Notes: generated from the sequence alone by a model not told the origin. A DNA stretch of 64,000 nucleotides from an uncultured Bacilli bacterium (GCA_934120715.1 CAKOUW010000002.1:62001-126000); one strand, 5' to 3'; counted from the stretch's first letter, positions 25,075 through 33,732 are shown. A program made the numbers and translations.

Positions 25075-27303
25075 ATGTTTTCAAAATTTGATGAAGATGC
25101 TCAAAAAGTTTTAGTTATGGCCAAAAAGGAAATGAGTTTGTTGAAACATCCATATGTTGGTAGTGAGCATCTTTTATTATCAATTTTGCATAATATAGAT
25201 TTAGAGGTTACACAATTGTTAAATGAATACCAGATAACTTATGAAAAATATAGAGATGAAATTATCAGGGTTATTGGGAAGGGTAAAGTTAGTAATAGTT
25301 GGTATTTGTATACTCCATTATTAAAGAGAATAATAGAGAATGCTGTTTTAGATAGTAAAGAAGATAATAGTATTGTAACTGTGGAAAAACTATTTATTTC
25401 TTTATTAGAAGAAGGTGATGGTGTTGCGAATAGAATTTTACTTGGTATGAATGTTGATACTGATTTATTGTATGAAAAATTTTCTAATAGAATGTCTTAT
25501 CATAATGGTAAAAGAAAGAGTAGTCTATTGTTAGAAGAATATGCTACTGATTTGAATAAGAAATATATTGATGATGGTTTTGATCCTGTTATTGGTAGAG
25601 ATGATAAGGTTATAAGATTGATTGAGATCTTATTAAGAAGAACTAAAAATAATCCTTTATTAATAGGAGATGCTGGTGTTGGTAAAACGGCTATTGTTGA
25701 GGAATTGGTTAGGCGAATAGTAAATGGTAGGGTTCCAAGAAAACTTGAAAATAATAGGGTTCTAAGTATATCTATGGCAGGTTTAATTTCTGGCACTAAG
25801 TATCGGGGTGAATTTGAGGAGCGTATAAATAAAATTATTAGTGAATTAGAAAGGGAAAAAGATATAATTTTATTTATAGATGAGATACATACTTTAGTAG
25901 GAGCTGGTGGTGCTGAGGGAGCAATTGATGCTTCAAATATTTTAAAACCATATTTGGCTAGGGGAAAAATTAGAATTATTGGTGCTACTACTACTGGTGA
26001 ATATAAAAAGTATATGGAAAAGGATAAGGCCTTAGATAGAAGATTTCAAAAAGTTTATATAGAGGAGCCAACTGCTTATGATACTGAAAAAATACTTTTA
26101 AAACTTAGAGAAATTTATGAAAATTATCATGGAGTAAAAATAGATGATGAAATTATTAAATTAATTGTTAATGTAGCTGAAAGATATGTTAATACGGGAA
26201 AATTTCCAGATAAGGCTATTGATATTTTAGATGAAGCTTGTTGCAAGACGGTGATTGTAGATAATTCTTTTGAAGCTAAGCAGAAGCAATTATTAGTTAA
26301 GATAAATGATATTAAAAGTGAGAAGAATAAGGCAATTATGAATCACGATTATAGACTTGCTAGTTCGTTGAAAGAGCAACAAATGGGATTAGAGAGTAAA
26401 CTTAATAAAAATTTTATTAAGAGTATGAATAACAATGTAGTCAAGGCTATTACTAGTGATATTGTTTATGATGTTGTTTATGCTAAAACAAAAATTCCTG
26501 TTAAAGATTTAATTGAGTTTGATAGAAATAGCATTTATAAGAGTTTGACGGATATTGTTAAAGGGCAAGATGTGGCTATTAATAGTTTATTAGATGTGAC
26601 TTTGAGCCATAAAATTAATAAAAGAGTACCATATTCTCTATTATTAGTTGGTAAAAGTGGTGTTGGAAAAACATTTTTGGTAAAGGAGTATGCTAGATTA
26701 TTATATCCTAAAGATGCATTTATTAGAATCGACATGAGTGAATTTAAGGAAAGACACACAATAAGCAAAATAATAGGGTCTCCTCCGGGGTATGTTGGTT
26801 TTAGTGAGAACAACTATGTCTTAGATAAAGTTAAAAATAATCCATATTCTGTTATTTTACTTGATGAGATAGAAAAAGCACATCCTGATGTTTTAAAATT
26901 ATTTTTACAAGTTTTTGATGATGGTCATATGACAGACTCATCAGGTGAGGTTATTAATTTTGCAAATACTACTATATTTATGACTTCTAATCTTGGAGCT
27001 AATTCTAGGTCAGTTGGATTTTTAAGTAGAAATGATGTTGTTTCAAATAAGTTTAAATCTTTTTTAGGAGTGGAATTTGTTAATAGAATTGATAGGATAA
27101 TATATTTTAATTCTATTGATTCTAAAACAATCGGTAATATTATACGAGATAGGGCTTTGAATTTAGGCCTTGATAAAAAAATTATTTCCACAGAATTTGT
27201 GGATAAAGTAAAAAAAGAATGTAATTATGATGAATTTGGTGCTCGACATGTGGATAAAGTTTTACGCAATTATTTAAATGACGAAATAAATATTAATCCT
27301 TAG
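25075..27303 (+). CDS. clpC: ATP-dependent Clp protease ATPase ClpC
   Basis: 742 aa class I AAA+ unfoldase. N-terminal Clp repeat domain (FDEDAQKVLVMAKKEM, GSEHLLLSILH), first nucleotide domain with GDAGVGKTA, a UVR/M-domain-like helix near the middle (HDYRLASSLKEQQMGLE), and second nucleotide domain with GKSGVGKTF and SPPGYVGF. It works with ClpP. Shorter than the ~810 aa B. subtilis ClpC. ATG 25075 has AGGAG 9 nt upstream; the ATG at 25066 overlaps that site. The partners ctsR, mcsA and mcsB are absent nearby, and no CtsR heptad operator is visible upstream. Confidence 0.92.
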   Translation: MFSKFDEDAQKVLVMAKKEMSLLKHPYVGSEHLLLSILHNIDLEVTQLLNEYQITYEKYRDEIIRVIGKGKVSNSWYLYTPLLKRIIENAVLDSKEDNSIVTVEKLFISLLEEGDGVANRILLGMNVDTDLLYEKFSNRMSYHNGKRKSSLLLEEYATDLNKKYIDDGFDPVIGRDDKVIRLIEILLRRTKNNPLLIGDAGVGKTAIVEELVRRIVNGRVPRKLENNRVLSISMAGLISGTKYRGEFEERINKIISELEREKDIILFIDEIHTLVGAGGAEGAIDASNILKPYLARGKIRIIGATTTGEYKKYMEKDKALDRRFQKVYIEEPTAYDTEKILLKLREIYENYHGVKIDDEIIKLIVNVAERYVNTGKFPDKAIDILDEACCKTVIVDNSFEAKQKQLLVKINDIKSEKNKAIMNHDYRLASSLKEQQMGLESKLNKNFIKSMNNNVVKAITSDIVYDVVYAKTKIPVKDLIEFDRNSIYKSLTDIVKGQDVAINSLLDVTLSHKINKRVPYSLLLVGKSGVGKTFLVKEYARLLYPKDAFIRIDMSEFKERHTISKIIGSPPGYVGFSENNYVLDKVKNNPYSVILLDEIEKAHPDVLKLFLQVFDDGHMTDSSGEVINFANTTIFMTSNLGANSRSVGFLSRNDVVSNKFKSFLGVEFVNRIDRIIYFNSIDSKTIGNIIRDRALNLGLDKKIISTEFVDKVKKECNYDEFGARHVDKVLRNYLNDEININP

Positions 27304-27353
27304 TTTATTTTTTATATTCATTATGATATACTATCGTCAACGAGGTGATAATT

Positions 27354-28745
27354 ATGAAATTATATAATACGTTGTCAAAAAAAGTACAAGAGTTTATTCC
27401 AAATGAAGAGGGTAAAGTAAAGATGTATACATGTGGTCCAACAGTTTATAGTTATGCTCACATCGGTAATTTACGTACCTATATATCTGAAGATGTTTTA
27501 GAAAAGGGATTAAAGTTTATTGGATATGATGTTTCTAGAGTTATGAATATTACGGATGTTGGTCATTTAGTTGGTGATGGTGATACTGGTGAAGATAAGA
27601 TGGCTGTTGCGGCTAAAAGGGAACACAAATCTTCTTTAGAGATTGCTAAATACTATACAAAATGTTTTTTTGATGACTGTAATAAATTAAACATAAAAAA
27701 GCCTGATGTAGTTTCAAATGCTACTGACAATATTGATATGTATATAAAGATGATTTCTAAGTTATTAGAGTCTGGTTATGCTTATATTTCTGATGGAAAT
27801 GTGTATTTTGATACTTCTAAGTTTCCTAATTACTATGAACTTTCGGGGCGAAATAGTGATGATTTGATCGTTGCAGTTAGAGATGATATTTCTGTAGATA
27901 TTGCTAAAAAGAATCCATTCGACTTTGGTTTATGGTTTACAAATTCTAAGTTTGAAAATCAAGAACTACAATGGGATTCACCATGGGGTAGAGGATATCC
28001 TGGTTGGCATATTGAATGTTCAGGTATTTCAATAAAGTATTTAGGGGAAAAACTTGATATACATTGTGGTGCAGAGGATGCTATTTTTCCACATCATACT
28101 AATGAAATCGCTCAAAGTGAATGTTATTTAGGACATAAGTGGTGTAATTATTGGGTACATATGGGATTTTTAAATGATAAATCTGGTAAAATGAGTAAAT
28201 CTAAGGGAGAATTCTTAACTGTTTCATTGTTAGAAGAGAAGGGTTATAATCCATTAAGCTATCGTTACTTATGTTTAAATTCATATTATCATAACCAATT
28301 AACATTCTCATTTGATATTTTAGATGGGGCTGAAAAGGCATACCTAAAGCTTAAAGGACGTATTTTGAAATTAGGTGATGGAGAACTTCAACAAGATGAA
28401 TATGATGATTATATAAATAAATTTAGAGAGTTTGTTGAAGATGATTTAAATACATCTAATATGATTACATTATTATATGATGTAGTTAAGGATCCTAATT
28501 TAAATGATGGTACCAAGAGAAAAATAATTGCTAAATTTGATGAAGTACTATCGCTTGATTTATTAAAAGATACTGATAATAGTGTTAGTATTGATGAAGA
28601 AATGATAAAGGAAAAGATTGCTCTACGAAGTGACGCTAAAAAGAGGAAAGATTTTGCTGAAGCTGATAGGATAAGAGATGAACTTTTAGCTATTGGTATT
28701 CGTTTAATTGATACTAGGGAAGGAACAACTTACGAAGTTATCTAG
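27354..28745 (+). CDS. cysS: Cysteinyl-tRNA synthetase
   Basis: 463 aa class I synthetase. TCGPTVYSYAHIGNLRTY carries the HIGH-equivalent HIGN and the first zinc Cys; ECSGISIKYLG, HHTNEIAQSE and KMSKSKGEF are present. ATG 27354 is preceded by GAGGTGAT; an in-frame GTG at 27345 lies within that site. A TATACT element sits about 25 nt upstream, so a separate promoter is possible. It begins the conserved cysS-mrnC-rlmB block. Confidence 0.96.
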   Translation: MKLYNTLSKKVQEFIPNEEGKVKMYTCGPTVYSYAHIGNLRTYISEDVLEKGLKFIGYDVSRVMNITDVGHLVGDGDTGEDKMAVAAKREHKSSLEIAKYYTKCFFDDCNKLNIKKPDVVSNATDNIDMYIKMISKLLESGYAYISDGNVYFDTSKFPNYYELSGRNSDDLIVAVRDDISVDIAKKNPFDFGLWFTNSKFENQELQWDSPWGRGYPGWHIECSGISIKYLGEKLDIHCGAEDAIFPHHTNEIAQSECYLGHKWCNYWVHMGFLNDKSGKMSKSKGEFLTVSLLEEKGYNPLSYRYLCLNSYYHNQLTFSFDILDGAEKAYLKLKGRILKLGDGELQQDEYDDYINKFREFVEDDLNTSNMITLLYDVVKDPNLNDGTKRKIIAKFDEVLSLDLLKDTDNSVSIDEEMIKEKIALRSDAKKRKDFAEADRIRDELLAIGIRLIDTREGTTYEVI

Positions 28746-28747
28746 TG

Positions 28748-28778
28748 TAAGACTGCATATTCTTTTTGTGCAGTCTTA
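28748..28778 (+). promoter_or_regulatory. Perfect hairpin between cysS and mrnC
   Basis: TAAGACTGCA (28748-28757) pairs perfectly with TGCAGTCTTA (28769-28778) around an 11-nt T-rich loop. No T-run follows, so it does not look like a terminator. It could be an RNA processing or stability element within the operon. Confidence 0.55.
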
Positions 28779-28810
28779 TAATTATGAGTAAAGGTTTTAA
28801 TGGTGTTTTT

Positions 28811-29194
28811 ATGAATACAAAGGAAATTAATGTATTAGTACTTGCATATTTAGGTGATACAATATATGAAAATTATGTTAGAAGATTTTTAATAAAGTCT
28901 GGTATTGCAAATGTTAATGATTTACAAAAGAAAGCTGTTTCTTTTGTTAGTGCTTCAAATCAAGCAAAATTTGTTACTAAGATGTTGGATGATAATTTTT
29001 TAAATAGTGATGAAATAGATGTTTTTAAACGAGCAAGAAATTATAAAAGTACATCTCATCCTAAGAATTGTGATATTATTACTTATAAATTGGCGACTGG
29101 TTTAGAGGCTATTATAGGATATTTAGATTTTGAAAATAAAAAAGAAAGAATAAATGAGATAATGAAATTTATTTTAGGTGAAGATGTATGTTAG
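28811..29194 (+). CDS. mrnC: Mini-ribonuclease III MrnC
   Basis: 127 aa RNase III catalytic domain without a dsRNA-binding domain. The signature LAYLGDTIYENYVRRFL near the N-terminus contains the acidic active-site region, and RARNYKSTSHPKN and YKLATGLEAIIGYL complete the fold (a Glu-Ala pair as in RNase III). It matures 23S rRNA ends. ATG 28811 gives the family N-terminus; ATG 28784 is an alternative, and neither has a strong site. It overlaps rlmB by 7 nt, matching cysS-mrnC-rlmB in Bacillus. Confidence 0.92.
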   Translation: MNTKEINVLVLAYLGDTIYENYVRRFLIKSGIANVNDLQKKAVSFVSASNQAKFVTKMLDDNFLNSDEIDVFKRARNYKSTSHPKNCDIITYKLATGLEAIIGYLDFENKKERINEIMKFILGEDVC

Positions 29195-29886
29195 TTTATG
29201 GAAGAAATGTTGCAAGAGAGTTACTTAATAAAAATGAAAAAGTATTAAAAATAATTTTACAAGAAGGTTTTGATGATAAAAGTATTATTTCGCTTATAGA
29301 AAATAAAAATATTAAAGTTGAATATAAGCAAAAAAGAGAAATTGATAATTTGGCAAAAGGAGTTCATCAGGGTATACTACTATCCATTCCGGATTATAAA
29401 TATAAATCAATTGAGGAAATTCTGAATGATAAGACTTCATTTGTGGTTATTTTGGATCATATAGAGGATCCTCATAATTTTGGAGCTATCATTCGTACTT
29501 GTGAAGCTGCTGGTGTTGATGCCATTATTATTCCTAAGGATAGGCAAGTTCAAATTAATTCAACAGTTATGAAAACTAGTGCTGGTACTTTAGATGATAT
29601 GAATATTGTTTTGGTTTCTAATTTGGTTAATGCAATTGAGAAACTTAAGGATAATGGTTTTTGGATAGTTGGTACAGCCTTGGATAGTGAATTGGACTAT
29701 CGTGATATTGACTATAGTGGAAAGCAAGCCTTGGTAATTGGCAATGAAGGAAAAGGTATGTCTCAAATTGTTACTAAGGCCTGTGATTATATTGCTAAAA
29801 TTCCAATGTATGGAAAAACTAATAGCTTGAATGCTTCGGTTGCTTCAGGAATTATGATTTATGAAATGATCCGTAATAGAAAGTAG
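29188..29886 (+). CDS. rlmB: 23S rRNA (guanosine-2'-O-)-methyltransferase RlmB-like (SpoU family)
   Basis: 232 aa. N-terminal substrate-binding domain starts VYGRNVARELL. The SPOUT knot motifs are LDHIEDPHNFGAIIRTCEAAG, IGNEGKGMS and IPMYGKTNSLNASVASGI. RlmB methylates G2251 of 23S rRNA; YacO-type members could have a related target. It overlaps mrnC and lies 7 nt before sigH. yacP (NYN-type nuclease), normally between rlmB and sigH, is absent. Confidence 0.9.
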   Translation: MLVYGRNVARELLNKNEKVLKIILQEGFDDKSIISLIENKNIKVEYKQKREIDNLAKGVHQGILLSIPDYKYKSIEEILNDKTSFVVILDHIEDPHNFGAIIRTCEAAGVDAIIIPKDRQVQINSTVMKTSAGTLDDMNIVLVSNLVNAIEKLKDNGFWIVGTALDSELDYRDIDYSGKQALVIGNEGKGMSQIVTKACDYIAKIPMYGKTNSLNASVASGIMIYEMIRNRK

Positions 29887-29893
29887 AGGATTT

Positions 29894-30475
29894 ATGGATT
29901 ATAAACAAGTTAATGATTATGAAGTTATGTATATGGTTAGAGAGAATGAAGATGGTGCAAAAGACTTATTATTTAAAAAATATAGACCATTAATTGGTAA
30001 ACTTGCATCTAAGTATTCTGAATTTGCTAAAAGACATGGGGTTGAATTTGATGACTTAATTCAGGAGGGGTATATTGCTTTAAATCAGGCTATTTGTAAC
30101 TATGATGAAAATAATGGCATTTTATTTTATTCTTATGCTAGTTTATGTATAAATAGGCATTTGATAACATACTGTCGAAATATGAATAGTAAAAAGAATT
30201 ATGTGCTGGATAATAGTTTAAATGATGAGGTATTATATGAGAGTGCACCGGATTTTACTAACCCTGAACAAATTGTTTTTTCAGAATTGGCATATCAACA
30301 GTTTGTACATATTAAATGCTTATTTGATATTAATTATAGTAGTGTTTTTGAACTTAGGTATAATGGTTTTTCTTATAAGGAAATAAGTGCTTTACTTGAT
30401 ATTCCAATTAGTACAATAGATGGAAGAATTTATAGAATTAAAAATAGAATTAAGGATGAAAAGCTTTTTTCTTAG
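29894..30475 (+). CDS. sigH: RNA polymerase sigma-H factor
   Basis: 193 aa sigma-70 family factor. Region 2 reads VEFDDLIQEGYIALNQAICNY and FYSYASLCINRHLITY; region 4 is VFELRYNGFSYKEISALL followed by STIDGRIYRIKNRI. Position between rlmB and the secE-nusG block fits sigH (Spo0H), which drives early sporulation genes in Bacillus. It is somewhat shorter than the 218 aa B. subtilis protein. A GAGGA site precedes ATG. The 'stationary-phase' role is inferred from synteny and accompanying sporulation genes. Confidence 0.88.
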   Translation: MDYKQVNDYEVMYMVRENEDGAKDLLFKKYRPLIGKLASKYSEFAKRHGVEFDDLIQEGYIALNQAICNYDENNGILFYSYASLCINRHLITYCRNMNSKKNYVLDNSLNDEVLYESAPDFTNPEQIVFSELAYQQFVHIKCLFDINYSSVFELRYNGFSYKEISALLDIPISTIDGRIYRIKNRIKDEKLFS

Positions 30476-30524
30476 TGTTGTAATTTTTTTAATTATGTTT
30501 TAAACTAATAATAGGTGATGAGTC

Positions 30525-31253
30525 GTGTTTGGTATGGTTAGATCTAATGTTGATAACGCCATTAGCTTAGATGAATGGTTACAATTTAATGGTGATACTG
30601 AGAAAAGACGAAATTTATTTATTAATATGTCTTCATCTTTAAAATATATACATAGTAGAGGATATTATGTCTCTTCGTTTTTGCCTACTGATATCGATGT
30701 TTTAGATGATACACATTCACAAGTGCGATTTAAGGAACTTGGTGTTATGCCAGATGATTATAGCGTTAAGACGGATATAGTTAGACAAAATATTTTTGAT
30801 ACGGCTTTTTTACAAATTGGTATTTATACTGATTGTCTACCTTATTTAAAAAAAGATTTTCTAATTAATAATTTTGATGAATTTTCAACTTTTTTGCCAA
30901 GCACTGATATTTCTTATTATAAGGGTGTTGTTCAAAGAGGCGCTAATGTTTATTTAGTTGATTTCTGTAATGAATTGAGAAAAAAGGAATTGTCTACTTT
31001 GGGTGAGAGTTTGGGTGCTAATAATAACTTTTCATCAAACCCTGGAAATATTGGGCAATCCAATAGTAAAGGTAATAAGATGTTAACTAAAAGTAATGGT
31101 AAGAGTATTTTGAGTGATGATGACTATAATTCTATATATAACTTTAATCAGAAGAAAGATGCCGCTTTTGTTAGTTTCTTATTAATACCACTTTTTGTAT
31201 CCGCTTTTGGAATTATTTTTACAGTTTTAGCATGGCTGTTTCGTATTTCTTAA
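30525..31253 (+). CDS. Membrane-tailed protein with a degenerate protein-kinase-like segment
   Basis: 242 aa from GTG 30525 (AGGTGAT upstream). Residues 38-73 read LKYIHSRGYYVSSFLPTDID, then VRFKELG. This follows the spacing of a kinase catalytic loop and DFG region (YIHSRGI-HRD-LKPSNI ... VKLIDFG), but the HRD Asp, the Asn and the DFG Asp are all missing. A Ser/Asn/Gly-rich linker at about 160-195 leads to one C-terminal membrane helix (FVSFLLIPLFVSAFGIIFTV). I do not recognise a named family. It replaces rpmG between sigH and secE. A pseudokinase scaffold is a hypothesis only. Confidence 0.55.
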   Translation: MFGMVRSNVDNAISLDEWLQFNGDTEKRRNLFINMSSSLKYIHSRGYYVSSFLPTDIDVLDDTHSQVRFKELGVMPDDYSVKTDIVRQNIFDTAFLQIGIYTDCLPYLKKDFLINNFDEFSTFLPSTDISYYKGVVQRGANVYLVDFCNELRKKELSTLGESLGANNNFSSNPGNIGQSNSKGNKMLTKSNGKSILSDDDYNSIYNFNQKKDAAFVSFLLIPLFVSAFGIIFTVLAWLFRIS

Positions 31254-31259
31254 AAATGA

Positions 31260-31288
31260 TTGACATTTCCTTTTATTTATGCTACTTT
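31260..31288 (+). promoter_or_regulatory. Sigma-A promoter for secE-nusG
   Basis: Consensus TTGACA (31260-31265), 17-nt spacer, TACTTT (31283-31288). Start expected near 31295. Confidence 0.7.
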
Positions 31289-31295
31289 AGTGGTG

Positions 31296-31319
31296 AACAC
31301 AAGGAAGTGTTTTTATTTT
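31296..31319 (+). promoter_or_regulatory. 5'-terminal hairpin with T-tract, secE leader
   Basis: AACAC / GTGTT stem around AAGGAA, then TTTATTTT. It begins at or within a few bases of the predicted transcript start. It may be a weak attenuator or a 5' stabilising hairpin. Confidence 0.5.
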
Positions 31320-31342
31320 GATTAAAAGGAGCATGATCATTT

Positions 31343-31669
31343 ATGGCTGAAGTTAGAAAAAGGGAAAAAGTTGAGAAATATAGACTTGAAGATATTGATG
31401 TTAAAAAGAATGAAAAGGAACCTAATAAAAAGAAAGCTAGTAAAGATAAACCTAAGAAAAATAATTCCTCAAAATCTAAGAAAAGTTTATGGGCAAAATT
31501 TAGAATATTTTGTAATGGCGTAGGTGATGAGACTAAAAAGGTTCATTGGACAAGTAAGTCTGATATGTTTAAGTATTCTGTTGCTACAATATGTTTTATT
31601 GTCTTTTGTTCTTTATTCTTTTACTTGATTGATGTTCTTTTTGCATTAGTTCAATCATTATTTAGTTAA
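31343..31669 (+). CDS. secE: Preprotein translocase subunit SecE
   Basis: 108 aa. A long basic, Lys-rich N-terminal extension (residues 1-50) precedes the conserved amphipathic segment (GDETKKVHWTSKSDMFKYS) and a single membrane helix (VATICFIVFCSLFFYLIDVLF). SecE clamps SecY in the translocon. Typical Bacillus SecE is about 59 aa, so this has roughly 45 extra N-terminal residues. AAGGAGC precedes ATG. It pairs with nusG 12 nt downstream. Confidence 0.93.
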   Translation: MAEVRKREKVEKYRLEDIDVKKNEKEPNKKKASKDKPKKNNSSKSKKSLWAKFRIFCNGVGDETKKVHWTSKSDMFKYSVATICFIVFCSLFFYLIDVLFALVQSLFS

Positions 31670-31681
31670 AGGAGTTAATTT

Positions 31682-32215
31682 ATGGAAAAGCAATGGTATG
31701 TGGTTAACACTTATTCTGGTCATGAGAACAAGGTTAAAGAAAAATTAGAAATGAGAGCTGAATCCATGGATATGCAGGACTATATTTTTAGGGTTGTTAT
31801 TCCAGAGGAAAAAGTAGTAGAAGTAAAAGATGGAGTTACTAAGGAAAGAGTTAAAAAAATGTTTCCTGGTTACATTTTAGTTGAAATGGTTATGACAGAT
31901 GAAGCTTGGTATATAGTTCGTAATACTCCTGGTGTTACAGGATTTATAGGTTCTAGTGGTAAGGGAGCTAAACCAACACCTTTACAACCATATGAAGTAG
32001 ATAAAATTCTTGGTAATATGGGAATTAGTAGAATTAATGTAGAGACTGAGCTTGAGCCTGGATCAAAGGTTAAAATTATCAGTGGACCATTTAATGGAAT
32101 GTTTGGTAAAGTTGAATCAGTTGATTTACCTAATCAAAAAGTTATGCTTAATGTTGATTTATTTGGACAAGAAACTTCAGTTGAAGTTGAACTAAATCAA
32201 ATAGAAAATGCATAA
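31682..32215 (+). CDS. nusG: Transcription termination/antitermination protein NusG
   Basis: 177 aa. NGN domain opens with KQWYVVNTYSGHENKVKEKL and contains MFPGYILVEM and VRNTPGVTGFIG; the C-terminal KOW domain reads GSKVKIISGPFNGMFGKVES. NusG binds RNA polymerase and affects pausing and coupling to ribosomes. AAGGAG precedes ATG. Followed by a promoter for rplK. Confidence 0.97.
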   Translation: MEKQWYVVNTYSGHENKVKEKLEMRAESMDMQDYIFRVVIPEEKVVEVKDGVTKERVKKMFPGYILVEMVMTDEAWYIVRNTPGVTGFIGSSGKGAKPTPLQPYEVDKILGNMGISRINVETELEPGSKVKIISGPFNGMFGKVESVDLPNQKVMLNVDLFGQETSVEVELNQIENA

Positions 32216-32220
32216 TATTC

Positions 32221-32249
32221 TTGCAAAAGCTATAACTTTATGTTATTAT
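32221..32249 (+). promoter_or_regulatory. Sigma-A promoter for rplK-rplA
   Basis: TTGCAA (32221-32226), 17-nt spacer, TATTAT (32244-32249) with a TGT extension just upstream of the -10. Predicted start near 32256 leaves a ~115-nt leader. Confidence 0.65.
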
Positions 32250-32277
32250 TTAATGGCTATATTTAATTAATATAGAT

Positions 32278-32337
32278 TTAGTGGGAAGCATGGTTTGCAT
32301 TTATTAAAAGCGGGAATCAAGCTATTTGGACCACTCG
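32278..32337 (+). promoter_or_regulatory. Candidate ribosomal protein L1-binding leader before rplK
   Basis: AGTGG (32280-32284) pairs with CCACT (32331-32335), and the 5' side continues as GTGGGAAGC. This resembles the L1 site of 23S rRNA helices 76-78 (GGUGGGAG ... ACCAC), which L1 uses for autogenous control of the L11-L1 operon. A related GTGG ... CCAC structure recurs between rplK and rplA. Confidence 0.5.
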
Positions 32338-32370
32338 CGAAAACTAAAATTTATATAGGAGGTGTTTTTC

Positions 32371-32802
32371 GTGGCAAAGGAAGCAATTAAGAAAATTAAA
32401 CTACAAATTCAAGCAGGAAAGGCTACACCAGCTCCACCAGTAGGAACTGTGTTAGGACCAGCTGGTATTAATCTTCAAGATTTCTGTACTAAGTATAATG
32501 ATGCTACTAGAGACAGAATGGGAGATGTTTTACCTGTTGAAATTTCAATATATGATGATAGGAGCTTTGATTTTGTTATTAAAACTCCACCAACAAGTTT
32601 CTTATTAAAGAAGTATGCTAAAATTACTAAGGGTTCTGTTAAGGGATCTAAAGAAGTTATTGCTACTATTACTAAGGAACAATTAAAAGAAATTGCTAGC
32701 ATTAAGTTACCTGATTTAAATGCTTATACAGTAGATGAAGCAATGAATATTGTTGCTGGAACAGCTAAGAATATGGGAATTGCTATTGAAGGTAATGAAT
32801 AA
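32371..32802 (+). CDS. rplK: 50S ribosomal protein L11
   Basis: 143 aa. Opens AKEAIKKIKLQIQAGKATPA with PPVGTVLGPAGINL, and ends with the RNA-binding C-terminal domain (GTAKNMGIAIEG). L11 forms the GTPase-associated centre. GTG 32371 is the start: AGGAGGTG lies just upstream and V-A-K-E corresponds to the usual M-A-K-K. First gene of the L11-L1 unit. Confidence 0.97.
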   Translation: MAKEAIKKIKLQIQAGKATPAPPVGTVLGPAGINLQDFCTKYNDATRDRMGDVLPVEISIYDDRSFDFVIKTPPTSFLLKKYAKITKGSVKGSKEVIATITKEQLKEIASIKLPDLNAYTVDEAMNIVAGTAKNMGIAIEGNE

Positions 32803-32818
32803 ATAAATTTATAATCAT

Positions 32819-32872
32819 ATAGGTTTTACCTACGTGGAAGGAATTTAATTAATCCGCTTTTACCACATAAGG
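32819..32872 (+). promoter_or_regulatory. Intercistronic RNA structure rplK-rplA
   Basis: GGTTTTACC mini-hairpin followed by GTGGAAGGA, an A/T-rich loop, then TCCGCTTTTACCAC. GTGG pairs with CCAC and GGA with TCC. Similar in layout to the rplK leader, so a second L1 contact or a processing site is possible. Confidence 0.4.
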
Positions 32873-32882
32873 AGGAATAGAA

Positions 32883-33578
32883 ATGAAAAAAAGAGGAAAA
32901 AAGTATACAGAAGCTGTTTCTAAATTAGAGAAGAATAAAGTATACTCAAAAGAAGAAGCTATTAAGTTAGTTAAAGAAACTTCTATTAGTTCATTTGATG
33001 CATCTGTTGAAGTTGCTATGAGATTAAACTTAGATACTAAGAAAGCTGATCAACAATTAAGAGGTGCTATAGTTTTACCTAAGGGTACTGGAAAGACTAA
33101 TAGAGTTTTAGTAATCGCTAAAGGTGATAAGGCTAATCAAGCTAGAGAGGCTGGAGCTGATTATGTTGGCGATGTTGATATGTTAGAAAAAATTGAGAAA
33201 GACAATTGGTTTGATTTTGATACAATGATAGCAACTCCTGATATGATGCCATTACTTGGTAAATTAGGAAAGATTTTAGGACCTAAAGGTTTAATGCCAA
33301 ATCCTAAAACAGGAACTGTTACAGTTGATGTTGCAAAGGCTGTTAACGAAGTTAAAGCTGGACGTGTTGAATATAGAACTGATAGTTATGGAAATATTCA
33401 TGGTGTTATTGGAAAGACTTCATTTAGTGATGAAGATTTGCTTCTAAACCTAAATGCATTTGTTTCTCACATAATTAAACTTAGACCTGCAAGCGTTAAG
33501 GGTGATTATGTTAAGAATATTTCAATCTCATCTACTATGGGTCCTGGAATAAAAGTTGAAAATAGTTTTGACAAATAG
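32883..33578 (+). CDS. rplA: 50S ribosomal protein L1
   Basis: 231 aa. KKRGKKYTEAVSKLEKNKVY start, GTGKTNRVLVIAKGD, GKLGKILGPKGLMPNPKTGT and KAGRVEYRTDSYGNIHGVIG are the L1 signatures. It forms the L1 stalk and can repress its own operon. GGAGG precedes ATG. Followed by the L10 leader. Confidence 0.97.
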   Translation: MKKRGKKYTEAVSKLEKNKVYSKEEAIKLVKETSISSFDASVEVAMRLNLDTKKADQQLRGAIVLPKGTGKTNRVLVIAKGDKANQAREAGADYVGDVDMLEKIEKDNWFDFDTMIATPDMMPLLGKLGKILGPKGLMPNPKTGTVTVDVAKAVNEVKAGRVEYRTDSYGNIHGVIGKTSFSDEDLLLNLNAFVSHIIKLRPASVKGDYVKNISISSTMGPGIKVENSFDK

Positions 33579-33589
33579 GATTTTGTAGA

Positions 33590-33720
33590 TTATAATAAAT
33601 TCGATTGCAGTGCCATAGACAGTAGGTATACAAGTAAATCCTACCGAGGACTTAGTTAGTATGTTAAAGTTCCAGGCACAGATGTTTGGAACTTTTTATA
33701 TGGCATGTATAAATATATAG
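33590..33720 (+). promoter_or_regulatory. Ribosomal protein L10 leader (rplJ-rplL autoregulation)
   Basis: The segment TGCCATAGACAGTAGG ... AAATCCTACCGAGGACTTAG is the typical Firmicutes L10 leader with pairing CAGTAGG/CCTAC. It is followed by a hairpin AAAGTTCCA (33666-33674) with TGGAACTTT (33687-33695) and a short T-tract, acting as attenuator. In this class L10(L12)4 binding favours termination. Confidence 0.85.
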
Positions 33721-33732
33721 GGAGGTGAATTT

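Noticed and set aside
31254..31342. rpmG (L33) gene, expected between sigH and secE
   Set aside because: All frames examined; the segment holds only a promoter, a hairpin and a ribosome-binding site.
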